From Paenibacillus nanensis (GTDB lineage: Bacteria > Bacillota > Bacilli > Paenibacillales > Paenibacillaceae), in assembly GCF_003583765.1 (NCBI RefSeq), contig NZ_QXQA01000006.1:224358-288357 (forward strand): 64,000 nt of DNA, given 5' to 3'. The position numbers and the translations under genes are program-made. This document shows, piece after piece, positions 8,918 to 17,077 of this stretch (its first letter is position 1; every line of letters starts with the position of its first letter). The notes under the pieces were generated by a model, which was not told where the DNA came from, made no database searches, and worked only from the letters and a program-made list of their open reading frames with translations.

Positions 8918-9049
8918 TTAAAAATATCCGTCTTTGAGGACTATTTCCGCTAGAAGAAGAAACGGCGGACCGAGACTTAAAAAGCACAGTCTTAGTCAGC
9001 CGCTGAATATCGTCTTCTATTCTTTTTCGCGAAACTTTTTCGCCGTCCC

Positions 9050-9598
9050 TTAAACCATTTTATAAAGACTATGAATATCGGTTACCTGAGCAAAGGTATC
9101 TTGTAAGGATGCCATAAAAGTATCATGAACGGTTTTAGCGGGAATGAACGTGTCGTTCCATACTAAATCTTTGGTGGCGCAGGCGTCACTCAGCAAAATA
9201 ACTTCATAACCCAATCGGTGTGCCGTTCTTACAGTCGAATCGATACATATGTGGCTCATCATGCCGCAAACGACTAACCGCGTTACATTAATCGCTTCAA
9301 GATGTTGATGTAACTCCGTTTGAAAAAAGCTATCGGGAGTATGCTTCACTATAACTTTTTCGTCAGATCGGGGCTGCACTTGTTCATGAATTTTGATTCC
9401 ATCGGTATCTGGAAGAAAAAATGTTGCATTCTCATCCATAAGAATACACTGTATATGCACAACGGGTAAATTTTGATTTCGGAACAGTGTCAATGCTTCA
9501 CGTGCATGAGTGACCGCCTGATCACTGTTGAATAATTCATTTCTACCTCCTTCAAAATAATCCTTCTGAATGTCCACCATTAGCAACGCTGTCGTCAT
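9050..9598 (-). CDS. isochorismatase-family cysteine hydrolase
   Basis: The 182-residue protein has the family's triad: D9 ('LLMVDIQKDY'), K85 ('VIVKHTPDSFF') and nucleophile C118 in 'GMMSHICIDSTVR', with the characteristic bend before the cysteine. Members hydrolyse isochorismate, nicotinamide or other amides and ureas; the exact substrate cannot be read from sequence. The gene follows an HxlR-type regulator on the same strand with a 108-nt gap holding a perfect palindrome at 9672-9691, so regulation by that protein is likely. Confidence 0.88.
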   Translation of the reverse strand: MTTALLMVDIQKDYFEGGRNELFNSDQAVTHAREALTLFRNQNLPVVHIQCILMDENATFFLPDTDGIKIHEQVQPRSDEKVIVKHTPDSFFQTELHQHLEAINVTRLVVCGMMSHICIDSTVRTAHRLGYEVILLSDACATKDLVWNDTFIPAKTVHDTFMASLQDTFAQVTDIHSLYKMV

Positions 9599-9671
9599 GT
9601 TTTACGGCTCCTTTATCTGTACTTTTGCTGTTTCTAAAAGTATTTTAGTCTCTGATAAATGAACCGTAAAT

Positions 9672-9691
9672 TACCCACTATTTTGTGGGTA
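9672..9691. promoter_or_regulatory. perfect 20-nt palindrome, candidate HxlR operator
   Basis: The arms TACCCAC and GTGGGTA are separated by the AT-only hexamer TATTTT. It lies between the HxlR-type gene and the isochorismatase gene. No T tract follows on either strand, which argues for a protein-binding site rather than a terminator. AT-rich centres with short GC arms are usual for HxlR/YodB-type operators. Confidence 0.55.
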
Positions 9692-9706
9692 TGAGGATGC
9701 TGGAAG

Positions 9707-10117
9707 CTACTTCTTATAGTTGATTCCTTTTCGATCAAGGAGATCGGTTTGTCCCCGTTCCACCATGAATTCAATACCTATCTCTTGCATAATCAGTACT
9801 GCTTCTAGGAGCTTTCTCCCGCGGTCCGTAAGAAAATACTCTACATGCAACGGATAGCCTTCCGTTTTGATCTTATCCACGATTGTACAAGATTGAAGTT
9901 CCCTAAGATGCTGTAACAGCATCTTTTGGGTAATGCCGTCAATATCTCGCTCCAGTTGAGCTAAAGAGGTATTTCCATTTTTCAGTTGATATATGATCAT
10001 GGTTTTCCATTTACCTTTTATAATGTCGTGAACGATCTCTAACGGGCATGTGCATATCCCTCGAATTATTATATAGCTCACCTCGATGTGATGGTCATTC
10101 ATTGAATTAAATATCAC
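9707..10117 (-). CDS. HxlR-family transcriptional regulator
   Basis: The 136-residue protein has the HxlR winged helix: the N-terminal Cys-Pro ('CTCPLEIVHDI'), 'GKWKTMIIYQL', the recognition region 'GITQKMLLQHLREL', and the wing 'HVEYFLTDRGRKLLE'. HxlR/YodB-type regulators often sense electrophiles or aldehydes through the conserved N-terminal cysteine, which is present here next to a second cysteine. The start is uncertain: the frame opens with GTG at 10117, while an ATG at 10102 is also available, and neither has a strong ribosome site. It is co-directional with the isochorismatase gene downstream. Confidence 0.85.
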   Translation of the reverse strand: MIFNSMNDHHIEVSYIIIRGICTCPLEIVHDIIKGKWKTMIIYQLKNGNTSLAQLERDIDGITQKMLLQHLRELQSCTIVDKIKTEGYPLHVEYFLTDRGRKLLEAVLIMQEIGIEFMVERGQTDLLDRKGINYKK

Positions 10118-10185
10118 TTGCTAGATACTTATGATCATACCACATTGCCAATCGTTGAAACTATGCTTCCCGTTAACATAATAAA

Positions 10186-10207
10186 GCTGCCGAACGGCAC
10201 CGGCAGC
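10186..10207 (-). terminator. terminator after GNAT relic
   Basis: The arms GCTGCCG (10186-10192) and CGGCAGC (10201-10207) enclose an 8-nt loop. On the minus strand the stem is followed by TTTATTATG. It lies 60-80 nt past the relic acetyltransferase stop codon. Confidence 0.55.
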
Positions 10208-10264
10208 CTCTTCCTGGTCTTATTCAGCTACCGTTTCCGTTAGGTAACGGCTTATTTATAATGT

Positions 10265-10479
10265 CTAGCGATACATTTGAACATACCACATTTTGAACCC
10301 ATGCCGCTCATAAAAACCGACAATACGTTGCCAATCCAAATTCGATGAACCTACAAGTGCATGAGTTACACCGTTTGATTCAGAGGTGAGATCAAGGGTC
10401 TGTAGATCCAGAAGCCATCAACGGCATTTTCAAAACAATTTATTTTTTCTGCAAAATACTCTAATTTTTTAGTATCCAA
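10265..10479 (-). pseudogene. frameshifted relic of a GNAT acetyltransferase
   Basis: A GGAGGAG site followed by TTG at 10479 opens a 37-codon frame that stops at 10366-10368. In another frame, readable from about 10415 to the stop at 10265-10267, the product ends with 'NLDWQRIVGFYERHGFK' and then 'MWYVQMYR', a typical GNAT acetyl-CoA-binding tail. The complete N-terminal half of an acetyltransferase is absent and the frames do not join, so this is a dead remnant. The identity of the first frame is not certain. Confidence 0.5.
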
Positions 10480-10555
10480 ATTCGCTCCTCCAGAGGCTCG
10501 TGCCTCATCCTTTTATTGAACAATCGTCTCCCGATAGTCTGAGCGAGGGGACTGA

Positions 10556-10933
10556 TCATTTCGAGGGAGTTGAAAGAATTAACTCTTCATTTTTACCATT
10601 CCACTCAATGGTTACATTGATTTTCGAATCTTCTAACGGCAGGGTACCATTTCCCTCAGATTTTGAAACAACTGAATCGCTTCCCGATAACTTCTGTTCC
10701 CCACTCCCGCTAATATTGGGTCCTTCATATTTAAATTTAATAACACTTACTTCTTTTGGATTTTCCCCTTTGTAAGTAATCTTCAAGGTATTGTTATGGT
10801 ATTCTCCTTTTGGATTGTCAATTGAATAACGTGCTGACCAGTTCTTACTCTCGCCTGTATAACTAGTTGAGTTATTGTTTAAACAACCACATAAAGGCAC
10901 CAATATTAATAGGATAACCAGAATTTTTTTCAT
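10556..10933 (-). CDS. small putative lipoprotein of unknown function
   Basis: The 125-residue protein starts with a basic-hydrophobic signal ending in the lipobox L-C-G-C17, predicting a lipid-anchored extracellular protein. The mature part is polar and beta-rich, with Asn, Ser, Gly and Lys dominating. No catalytic motif or family is recognised. It lies between the GNAT relic and another secreted protein in an AT-richer accessory stretch. Confidence 0.7.
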   Translation of the reverse strand: MKKILVILLILVPLCGCLNNNSTSYTGESKNWSARYSIDNPKGEYHNNTLKITYKGENPKEVSVIKFKYEGPNISGSGEQKLSGSDSVVSKSEGNGTLPLEDSKINVTIEWNGKNEELILSTPSK

Positions 10934-11062
10934 TGAACTTACCTCCGTTCACTTTGAAGCTCATTTTTTGCATATCCTTTAAGTTGTTGTCAACATCCCC
11001 TTCGCTTTTGATTAACTAACGATACCAGTGATGTTAATAAGTGAGACAAATCAAATCCTTCA

Positions 11063-11087
11063 GAAAATAAATAAATAAATAAATAAA
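11063..11087. repeat. AAAT tetranucleotide microsatellite
   Basis: About six tandem AAAT units lie just 3' of the 217-residue unknown protein gene. The run is outside any reading frame, so no coding phase effect is expected. Confidence 0.8.
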
Positions 11088-11098
11088 CCTTAGAGAAT

Positions 11099-11752
11099 TT
11101 ATGGCTGAGAAATCTCTTTCAGCGAGAGCCCCTCAGGAGACATTTCGCTATAATTTTGGCGATAGCCATCCTCTTGCCAACTATTACGGACAGACGTATC
11201 GACAATGGTCTTATCCTTCAGATATAAAAGTTGTGGATTGTGCTGTTGTATCCAAAGCCTTGCTTCCTTGATATCTTTTTTTTCAGGAACAGTTATAGAC
11301 TGTGGGATTAAGTCAAGTAAATGATTATAAATATCGCGTTTTTCATACAATCGAGTAAAAATTGAAGTTTTGTCATCGTACACATCAAGCGATTCATTCA
11401 CCAATGTGTAATAATAGCTTTGCACTTTAGTATTTTGATCGGTAGGAAAAGGTCTTTCGAATCGAAGTATTTTAAGAATGCGCTGGTCATTTTTAAACCA
11501 CTTACTTTGCTCATAGACGACCGTATACGAAATATTAATTGCAGAGTCATCGCTAACCTCGTTGAATTCTTCTTGTGTGCTGGGAATCATAATTTCGCCC
11601 CCGGGACTAATTGAAAGGCTGTATTCATTCATGTATTTTCCAGTTCCGTGAACTCTATCCGCTTTAATTACTTTCGGTTGTAAAGCAAAGGCACAAGCAC
11701 CCACCAAAAGGGCAGTGCAGCCCAATCCGATAAACAACTTTGATCTTTTCAT
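11099..11752 (-). CDS. putative secreted or membrane-anchored protein of unknown function
   Basis: The 217-residue product has a short basic N-terminus followed by a hydrophobic helix (about residues 7-24, 'LFIGLGCTALLVGACAFAL') that could be a signal anchor; cysteines occur in it but a clear lipobox is not obvious. The exported part is polar, with no recognised domain. The ATG at 11752 is preceded by a GGTGGTTGGGTA stretch rather than a strong ribosome site. It sits alone on the minus strand between two other exported-protein genes. Confidence 0.65.
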   Translation of the reverse strand: MKRSKLFIGLGCTALLVGACAFALQPKVIKADRVHGTGKYMNEYSLSISPGGEIMIPSTQEEFNEVSDDSAINISYTVVYEQSKWFKNDQRILKILRFERPFPTDQNTKVQSYYYTLVNESLDVYDDKTSIFTRLYEKRDIYNHLLDLIPQSITVPEKKDIKEARLWIQQHNPQLLYLKDKTIVDTSVRNSWQEDGYRQNYSEMSPEGLSLKEISQP

Positions 11753-12021
11753 TACCCAACCACCTATCTGCTTTGGAAATATCCCGTTTTTAGACAGTCA
11801 TCAATTGTAAAACATTTAAATACGATCAAGTTTCCTGATGGTATAGGTGATGCTTGATTTCTTTTCTTTTTTATCGATTACACTGCAGCCCTAGATAATC
11901 AACGTTCGAAATTATCCAATGGTTGCGCTAATCTGCCCAATAACTTAACGAAAAAAGCAGCTGCTCATTAGGTTTGATGACATGGATTAAAGAGTATCGG
12001 CTAACACCCGTTCATTAAGAA
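11753..12021. other. non-coding gap
   Basis: Between the unknown exported protein and the SLH-protein terminator I see no ORF with coding character, repeat or RNA structure. It probably contains the promoter of the gene at 11099-11752. Confidence 0.5.
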
Positions 12022-12047
12022 AACGGCAGCCTTTCGCGGCTGCCGTT
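12022..12047 (-). terminator. terminator of SLH protein gene
   Basis: The perfect 10-bp stem AACGGCAGCC / GGCTGCCGTT has a 6-nt loop and is followed on the minus strand by TTCTT. Confidence 0.75.
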
Positions 12048-12099
12048 CCTTTATCGTCGTTTAGCTATCGTTGAACCCATAGTTATTCTATATAGTCTT

Positions 12100-14970
12100 T
12101 TATTTTCCGCTAACAGCTTCATTCAAATCCAACATGCGCATCAAAAGGAAGACGGCTTCCGCGCGCGTTGCGGCGGCGAACGGCTCAAATCGATTGCCAT
12201 CGCGGCCTTGCACGAGACTGATCCCTTCCGCCGCGGCGACTGCGGCACGGGCCCAAGTCGGTATGTCCGCTGCATCCGCGAACGTCGGCTTGGCGTCCCC
12301 AGACGTCTCCAAGCCCGCTGCGCGGGCAAGCAGCGTCACCATCTCCGCCCGCGTGATGACGGCATTCGGCCGGAAGGTACCGTCGGAGAAGCCGACGACG
12401 ATGCCGCGCTCGGCCGCCGCGGCTATGGAGGACGCCGCCCACGCTTCGATGGATTCGGCATCCGCGAAGTGAGGTGCGGACAGGCTGTCGGCCTTGAGCG
12501 CTCGCATCAGCATCGTAACGAATTGCGCCCGCGTGACTTGCGCATCCGGCGCGAACGTGCGGGCATCATACCCGCTTGCAATACCGAGCTCTGCCGCCCG
12601 CGCGACAACCGACTCCGCCCAATGACCGTCCATGTCGAGGAACCGCGTCGGCGTCGGTTCCTCAGGCAATTCAACACCGAACACCGCGAACTTCGTGAAG
12701 TGATCCACCGAGGCTACGACAACCCCATCCTCAACTCGGCTCTCGATTTCGACCCATTCCTCGCGCGCTTCGTCATAGTAGAACAAAGCTGCGCGGAATC
12801 CTTTGGGCACCGCTGCCGCATTGAACGCGAAGCGAAGCGTTACCGGCTCCGAAAACGTCGTTCCCGTGTTCACCAGCAGTTCGAATGCTTCGCTTGCCAA
12901 CTTCATTTCCGCCGGCACCAAATCCGAAGGCAGCTTGATTTTTTCGATGGTGACGATCGCGTCTCCGGACAATCCCGGGATCTCGATCGATACTTCGTTG
13001 CCGAACGTTACCGTACATCCGCCGCTCGGGCAGTGCATCGTCGTTTTATCTGTGAAGATCGGCACCACTGGCGCTATGTCGCCCGGCGGTGAGTACACTT
13101 CGACTTGAACTTCGGAGCGAAGACCGCCATACTCGGCCGAGATCGTTGCCGTTCCCGGCGATTTCGCCCGAACGATGCCGTTCTCCTCCACCTCCGCGAC
13201 AGAGGCGTTCGAGGTCGTGTAATTCGCCGAATCGGTAACATCGACCCGATGTCCATCCGAATACGATGCTTCGACGCGGGTAATATGAGAGGACCCTACC
13301 CTTAAGCGATAAGAATCCTCGTCAACCTCCAAGCCGACCAGCTTGACTGGCTCTTCCTCTACCGTAATGATTACCGTCGCCGTATGTCCTTCCGGATTCG
13401 TCACGCCGGCAGGCGGTGTCAACGTACCTGTGAAAACGTACTCCCCCGCCGTGCTGCCATCGTATGACGGTACACCACCGTCCCACGTCACGCCCGCTGG
13501 TAGATCCGTTCCGTCACTTAACCCGATGTCTACCGTCGTCGGAAGGCCGACCTCCGTCAACGGCGTGCCGTACTCAACCGAAATGCCCGTTAATGGAGAG
13601 ACGGACGCGATTGTGACCGGATTCGCCGTAAAGACGAACGGGATCGATTCGCCCGCCTCGTAACCTGCCGCCGGATCCGCTTTATAACGTACAAACACGG
13701 TTTGGTCTCCGGGGAACGTCGGGGCGGAGTCGCTGTCGAATACGACGTAACCGGCGTTTCCATTCCCTAAGTATTCCATGTCTTCCGTCATTCCTGTGAT
13801 GACGTTCGCTTCGTCGTCCAGCGCAAGGCCTGCCGGCGGACCGACCCGGATGTCGATTAAGTTGGCGCTGCTCCCTGCGACCCGATACGAGCCGTCCGCG
13901 AGCTGCAACGCGGCCTGAAGGTTCCACGTGTCCGGAAGCACCTTGAACCATTGCTCGTTCATGTTCGCATCCGTCTTCAGCAGGACGCCGTCGCCCGCAT
14001 TGGAGCCGCCATATATTAGAAAACCGCCGTCTCTTGTACGCAGCATGCCTTCCGGGACTTGGGGACCTGCGTGAGAGTACTCTTTTCTCCACAGCTCGTT
14101 CCCTTCCCCGTCCGTTCGAATCACGACGATATTTTGCTCGCTCCCCTCCAGCACGTTGCCGAGCAAATAATAACCCGAGCTCGCCTCTGCTTCCGTCACA
14201 GCTTGCAGCGTAAGGCTCCCTTCACCGCTAGTAAACTTCTTTAAGGAACCCGCACCGGATCCGGCGGCGTAAGTGTACAACATGCCGTACGACGAACCGG
14301 TTCCTTCGGAGCCGTACCCGACGATCGCTACGTCGCCGGACGCTAGAGTCACCCCGTCGAACGGAATGCGGCCGTAATTCGTTAGGTGGACAATGCCCGC
14401 CCCTGGGTTTCCGTTCGCATCGAGGATGAAAATCGAGTTTACCGTCCCGCTGCCAAAAGGTGAAGCGATACCGCCAACAAGATACCTAACGGTTCCGGCA
14501 ATGTCCATTGCCGCTATGAAATTCGCGGAACCGCCCCCCGGCAGCTGCACGCCCGATTTAACGACGCCCCCTGTCTCATTAACGAGGCCGTAAAGCATGC
14601 CGTCGTTCATCCTGCCGACGAACATATACCCATTGGGTGTTTCCAGCAGGTCGTTCACCGCAGGAGGAATATCGCTGGAGTCGAACCCTAACGAAGTCCG
14701 CCATTGCAATTCGCCGTTCGCATCCCATTTCGCCATGAACAACTCGGGCTCCTCGCCGCCTTCGTCTGTCCCCGCCGCGACGTATCCCCCGTCCGATGTG
14801 GATATGTAATCCCCATACCGAATTCCGGGATCGCCCGTCACGGAGTCCGCGGCGACGGGCTCCTGCACCAACCGATCGGCGGCGAACGCAGTGGAATAAC
14901 TAGAAAATACGATTAATGATACAAGCAACAACAGTGTGAATCGCCTCAATGACCGACTTCTAAACCTCAC
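12100..14970 (-). CDS. S-layer-homology protein with beta-propeller-like and Ig-like domains
   Basis: The 956-residue secreted protein has a signal peptide ending near 'YSTAFAA' (about residue 30), a repeat-rich region (about 45-390) with recurring 'GGY'/'GDG' strands suggesting a beta-propeller, a segment with putative-Ig character (about 455-540), a Big_2-like Ig domain (about 545-632), a ZU5-like beta domain (about 650-770), and three SLH repeats near 785-840, 845-900 and 905-950. SLH repeats bind pyruvylated wall polymers, so the protein should sit on the cell surface. Function of the outer part is unknown. It is monocistronic with its own terminator. Confidence 0.88.
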   Translation of the reverse strand: MRFRSRSLRRFTLLLLVSLIVFSSYSTAFAADRLVQEPVAADSVTGDPGIRYGDYISTSDGGYVAAGTDEGGEEPELFMAKWDANGELQWRTSLGFDSSDIPPAVNDLLETPNGYMFVGRMNDGMLYGLVNETGGVVKSGVQLPGGGSANFIAAMDIAGTVRYLVGGIASPFGSGTVNSIFILDANGNPGAGIVHLTNYGRIPFDGVTLASGDVAIVGYGSEGTGSSYGMLYTYAAGSGAGSLKKFTSGEGSLTLQAVTEAEASSGYYLLGNVLEGSEQNIVVIRTDGEGNELWRKEYSHAGPQVPEGMLRTRDGGFLIYGGSNAGDGVLLKTDANMNEQWFKVLPDTWNLQAALQLADGSYRVAGSSANLIDIRVGPPAGLALDDEANVITGMTEDMEYLGNGNAGYVVFDSDSAPTFPGDQTVFVRYKADPAAGYEAGESIPFVFTANPVTIASVSPLTGISVEYGTPLTEVGLPTTVDIGLSDGTDLPAGVTWDGGVPSYDGSTAGEYVFTGTLTPPAGVTNPEGHTATVIITVEEEPVKLVGLEVDEDSYRLRVGSSHITRVEASYSDGHRVDVTDSANYTTSNASVAEVEENGIVRAKSPGTATISAEYGGLRSEVQVEVYSPPGDIAPVVPIFTDKTTMHCPSGGCTVTFGNEVSIEIPGLSGDAIVTIEKIKLPSDLVPAEMKLASEAFELLVNTGTTFSEPVTLRFAFNAAAVPKGFRAALFYYDEAREEWVEIESRVEDGVVVASVDHFTKFAVFGVELPEEPTPTRFLDMDGHWAESVVARAAELGIASGYDARTFAPDAQVTRAQFVTMLMRALKADSLSAPHFADAESIEAWAASSIAAAAERGIVVGFSDGTFRPNAVITRAEMVTLLARAAGLETSGDAKPTFADAADIPTWARAAVAAAEGISLVQGRDGNRFEPFAAATRAEAVFLLMRMLDLNEAVSGK

Positions 14971-15314
14971 AAAATGCCCCCCGCTTCTATCAAATTACAT
15001 GGTCCTTCTTATTGTAAAGGAATGGAAGTCTAATAGGAATACCACGATTTGGGGAAATTACAAGACGCTACAACAAAAACACCGCCGTCCAATACTGACG
15101 GCGGGTAATCGGTGCCAAATTGACCACAAAGTTTCAGGGACTTTACACGCAAGCGCAGTAAACAACTGCAACTATGACGCTAACCTAAAATAAGAATCTC
15201 TACGCAGGTCATATTCTCAACATATCCATGTTCAGCCTCCAGTTATATTAACAACAAGTATTAAGCTCGAGTGATTTTCCCCCAAGCGTGAAAGCAGTGT
15301 TAGGTGTAGTAATG
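14971..15314. other. non-coding gap upstream of SLH gene
   Basis: Apart from the hairpin at 15082-15104 I see no supported gene. It should hold the SLH gene promoter. Confidence 0.5.
15082..15104 (-). terminator. terminator downstream of RDD gene
   Basis: The perfect 8-bp stem CCGCCGTC / GACGGCGG has a 7-nt loop; on the minus strand TGTTTTTGTTG follows. It is about 210 nt past the RDD gene stop, so the message would have a long 3' tail. Confidence 0.6.
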
Positions 15315-15713
15315 CTACTTCGAATAAACTACAGCATTTACGTTAGTTTTTGCAATTAGATCCCCGATTCTTCTTCGCATTAATATCAAAGTAATTAGTT
15401 CAATAGGCCAAATTAATACTGTAATATTCCTAGTAATTAAACGAATTGCACCTGGAATTGCTTCATTGTTATTCTCGTCTGTGACGACTAGACCCATAAT
15501 TCTCTTACCTATACTTCTCCCTTTGTAGAGATCTTTCAATAAATAATACAATATCCCAAATCCTAGTACTGTATTGAATGATTCAAATGGTATCATGGCA
15601 TTAGAGTCTGTAGGATGAATAAATGAATTCATATTAACTGCAAAAAATAAAATTCCGAACATCAAAGTTCCCACAACATGGTCTAGCAATATCGCGACTA
15701 ATCTCTGCTGCAT
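15315..15713 (-). CDS. RDD-family membrane protein
   Basis: The 132-residue protein begins 'MQQRLVAILLDHVVG', which holds the Arg and Asp positions of the RDD family, and later shows 'GRSIGKRIMGL'. Two to three transmembrane helices are evident. RDD proteins are small membrane proteins, some implicated in Na+(Li+)/H+ exchange, most of unknown role. The frame extends upstream to a TTG at 15737 inside the preceding gene, but the ATG at 15713 directly after that gene's TAA fits the family start better. It is probably co-transcribed with the gene at 15718-16557. Confidence 0.8.
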   Translation of the reverse strand: MQQRLVAILLDHVVGTLMFGILFFAVNMNSFIHPTDSNAMIPFESFNTVLGFGILYYLLKDLYKGRSIGKRIMGLVVTDENNNEAIPGAIRLITRNITVLIWPIELITLILMRRRIGDLIAKTNVNAVVYSK

Positions 15714-15717
15714 TGAC

Positions 15718-16557
15718 TTAATGCTCAACGTTTGCAAATAATATCTTAGTGACTGGATTATAAAATAACATTAAATGCCCCATGTCTTCGAATATTAAAA
15801 TTTCGTTTCTTTCATTGTTAACAGCCCTAATATCTTTATCCGACTCTATAGAGCAAATAAAACGCATCGGTTCATTCGAAATAGGGCATTTCGGAACATG
15901 TGGAAACTGATACCACAAAGGCACCCCACACAATAAGGCCTCTCGCTGATTAAATTTAGAAACATCCAATACATTTGTAGTCTTGAAATTGACTTGAGAA
16001 TACTCAGTTTGGATGCCTTCATCTATAGATTCATACCAATCATCCGGATCTGTTAAATCTTCGATGAGTTGTGGTTTTAATGGATTGCTGTAATCGAGAT
16101 AAACACCGCCATAACATTCATTTACAGGGAAAACAATATGTAGCTCATTCATATTTATCCAATTGAAATAAGGATCCGTACAATCTAATGTTCCTATGTA
16201 TTGAAATTTGGCGGACAATTCAGAGTGCTTTGGAAGAATTAATTTTTGGGGAATAGAGCCGCCAATTCGATGAGTTCCTTTAGGATCCTTCTCCATTAAA
16301 AATACTTTATGATCCGTCCAATCACTGATGGGCAAATTCACGTTTTCCCATACTAACTCCTTAATGTCATTATGATGCTTATATCCCTTGATTAGTTTAT
16401 TTCCTTCAATCTCAAATTCTAGTGCCTTTTGCGCTTCTTTAAAAAACATAAAGCCCTCTTTATCGACACCATGAGTCTTTAAAAATGCAATTGCAGTTTC
16501 TATATTTTCAAAGTATATCTCCCAGCCAGCCAAAAATTTTTGTTTTTTTTCAATCAA
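15718..16557 (-). CDS. protein of unknown function
   Basis: The 279-residue soluble protein has no signal peptide or membrane segment. The second half contains 'CGVPLWYQFPHVPKC' and 'FICSIESD', followed by 'MGHLMLFYNPVTK'; the pattern of short beta strands with a Cys-Pro pair distantly recalls DUF1963/YwqG-type proteins, but I cannot assign it. A GAGGTGG site supports the TTG at 16557 rather than the GTG at 16566 that overlaps it. It lies immediately upstream of the RDD gene. The AT-rich composition (Lys/Ile/Asn-rich product) differs from the flanking GC-richer genes, which suggests acquisition. Confidence 0.7.
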   Translation of the reverse strand: MIEKKQKFLAGWEIYFENIETAIAFLKTHGVDKEGFMFFKEAQKALEFEIEGNKLIKGYKHHNDIKELVWENVNLPISDWTDHKVFLMEKDPKGTHRIGGSIPQKLILPKHSELSAKFQYIGTLDCTDPYFNWINMNELHIVFPVNECYGGVYLDYSNPLKPQLIEDLTDPDDWYESIDEGIQTEYSQVNFKTTNVLDVSKFNQREALLCGVPLWYQFPHVPKCPISNEPMRFICSIESDKDIRAVNNERNEILIFEDMGHLMLFYNPVTKILFANVEH

Positions 16558-16566
16558 ATTTACCAC

Positions 16567-17024
16567 CTCAACTTATTTATTTGAATAATTATTGCACTCT
16601 GTACTAAGCAAATTTGCCCGTCACTTCCTCGATAATAATGCCGCTAACCAGCCGCTCATTGTCTGAAAAAAATGTTTGTAACCAAGTGAGACCAATCTTT
16701 CTAAATGCCCGCAGGTTTTATTTTTATATAACTTAAACGTTGCTTACATTCCTTCTTTTAACTTCTTTACTCCTATCTTAGCATTTACTCAATTCCTTCG
16801 CCTCTACAAACATCTTAATTACTACTATTGTCCCCAAAAGCAGTGCCTTTTCGGCCATCATTTATTACTCAGCACAACTGTTCTGCTGGCTCTCTACGGT
16901 AAAAGGAATTATCTGCCTTCGGGTTAAACAACTGGCGCTAATGCTACCCTCGGCAGCTGACATATGCCCTCAGAAAAAAGAAACTTTATTTTTCGTCCAC
17001 CATCAGTATTTTTACTGATATAAA
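16567..17024. other. gap with a short unplaced coding-like tail
   Basis: Most of this stretch shows nothing recognisable. On the minus strand near 16608-16720 one open frame of about 36 codons ends with 'LVSGIIIEEVTGKFA' before a stop and has natural protein character, but it has no start and no identifiable family. It may be the last remnant of a deleted gene. Confidence 0.3.
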
Positions 17025-17054
17025 AAGTCCTTCCCTCAGACGAAGGAAGGACTT
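17025..17054 (-). terminator. terminator of the OmpR-type two-component operon
   Basis: The arms AAGTCCTTCC and GGAAGGACTT form a 10-bp stem with a 10-nt loop; TTTTTATATC follows on the minus strand. It ends 24 nt past the kinase stop. Confidence 0.8.
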
Positions 17055-17077
17055 CATTGCGGATCATACGTTGTGTT

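Noticed and set aside
11063..11087. AAAT microsatellite as a phase-variation switch
   Set aside because: It lies downstream of a stop codon and outside any obvious promoter spacer.
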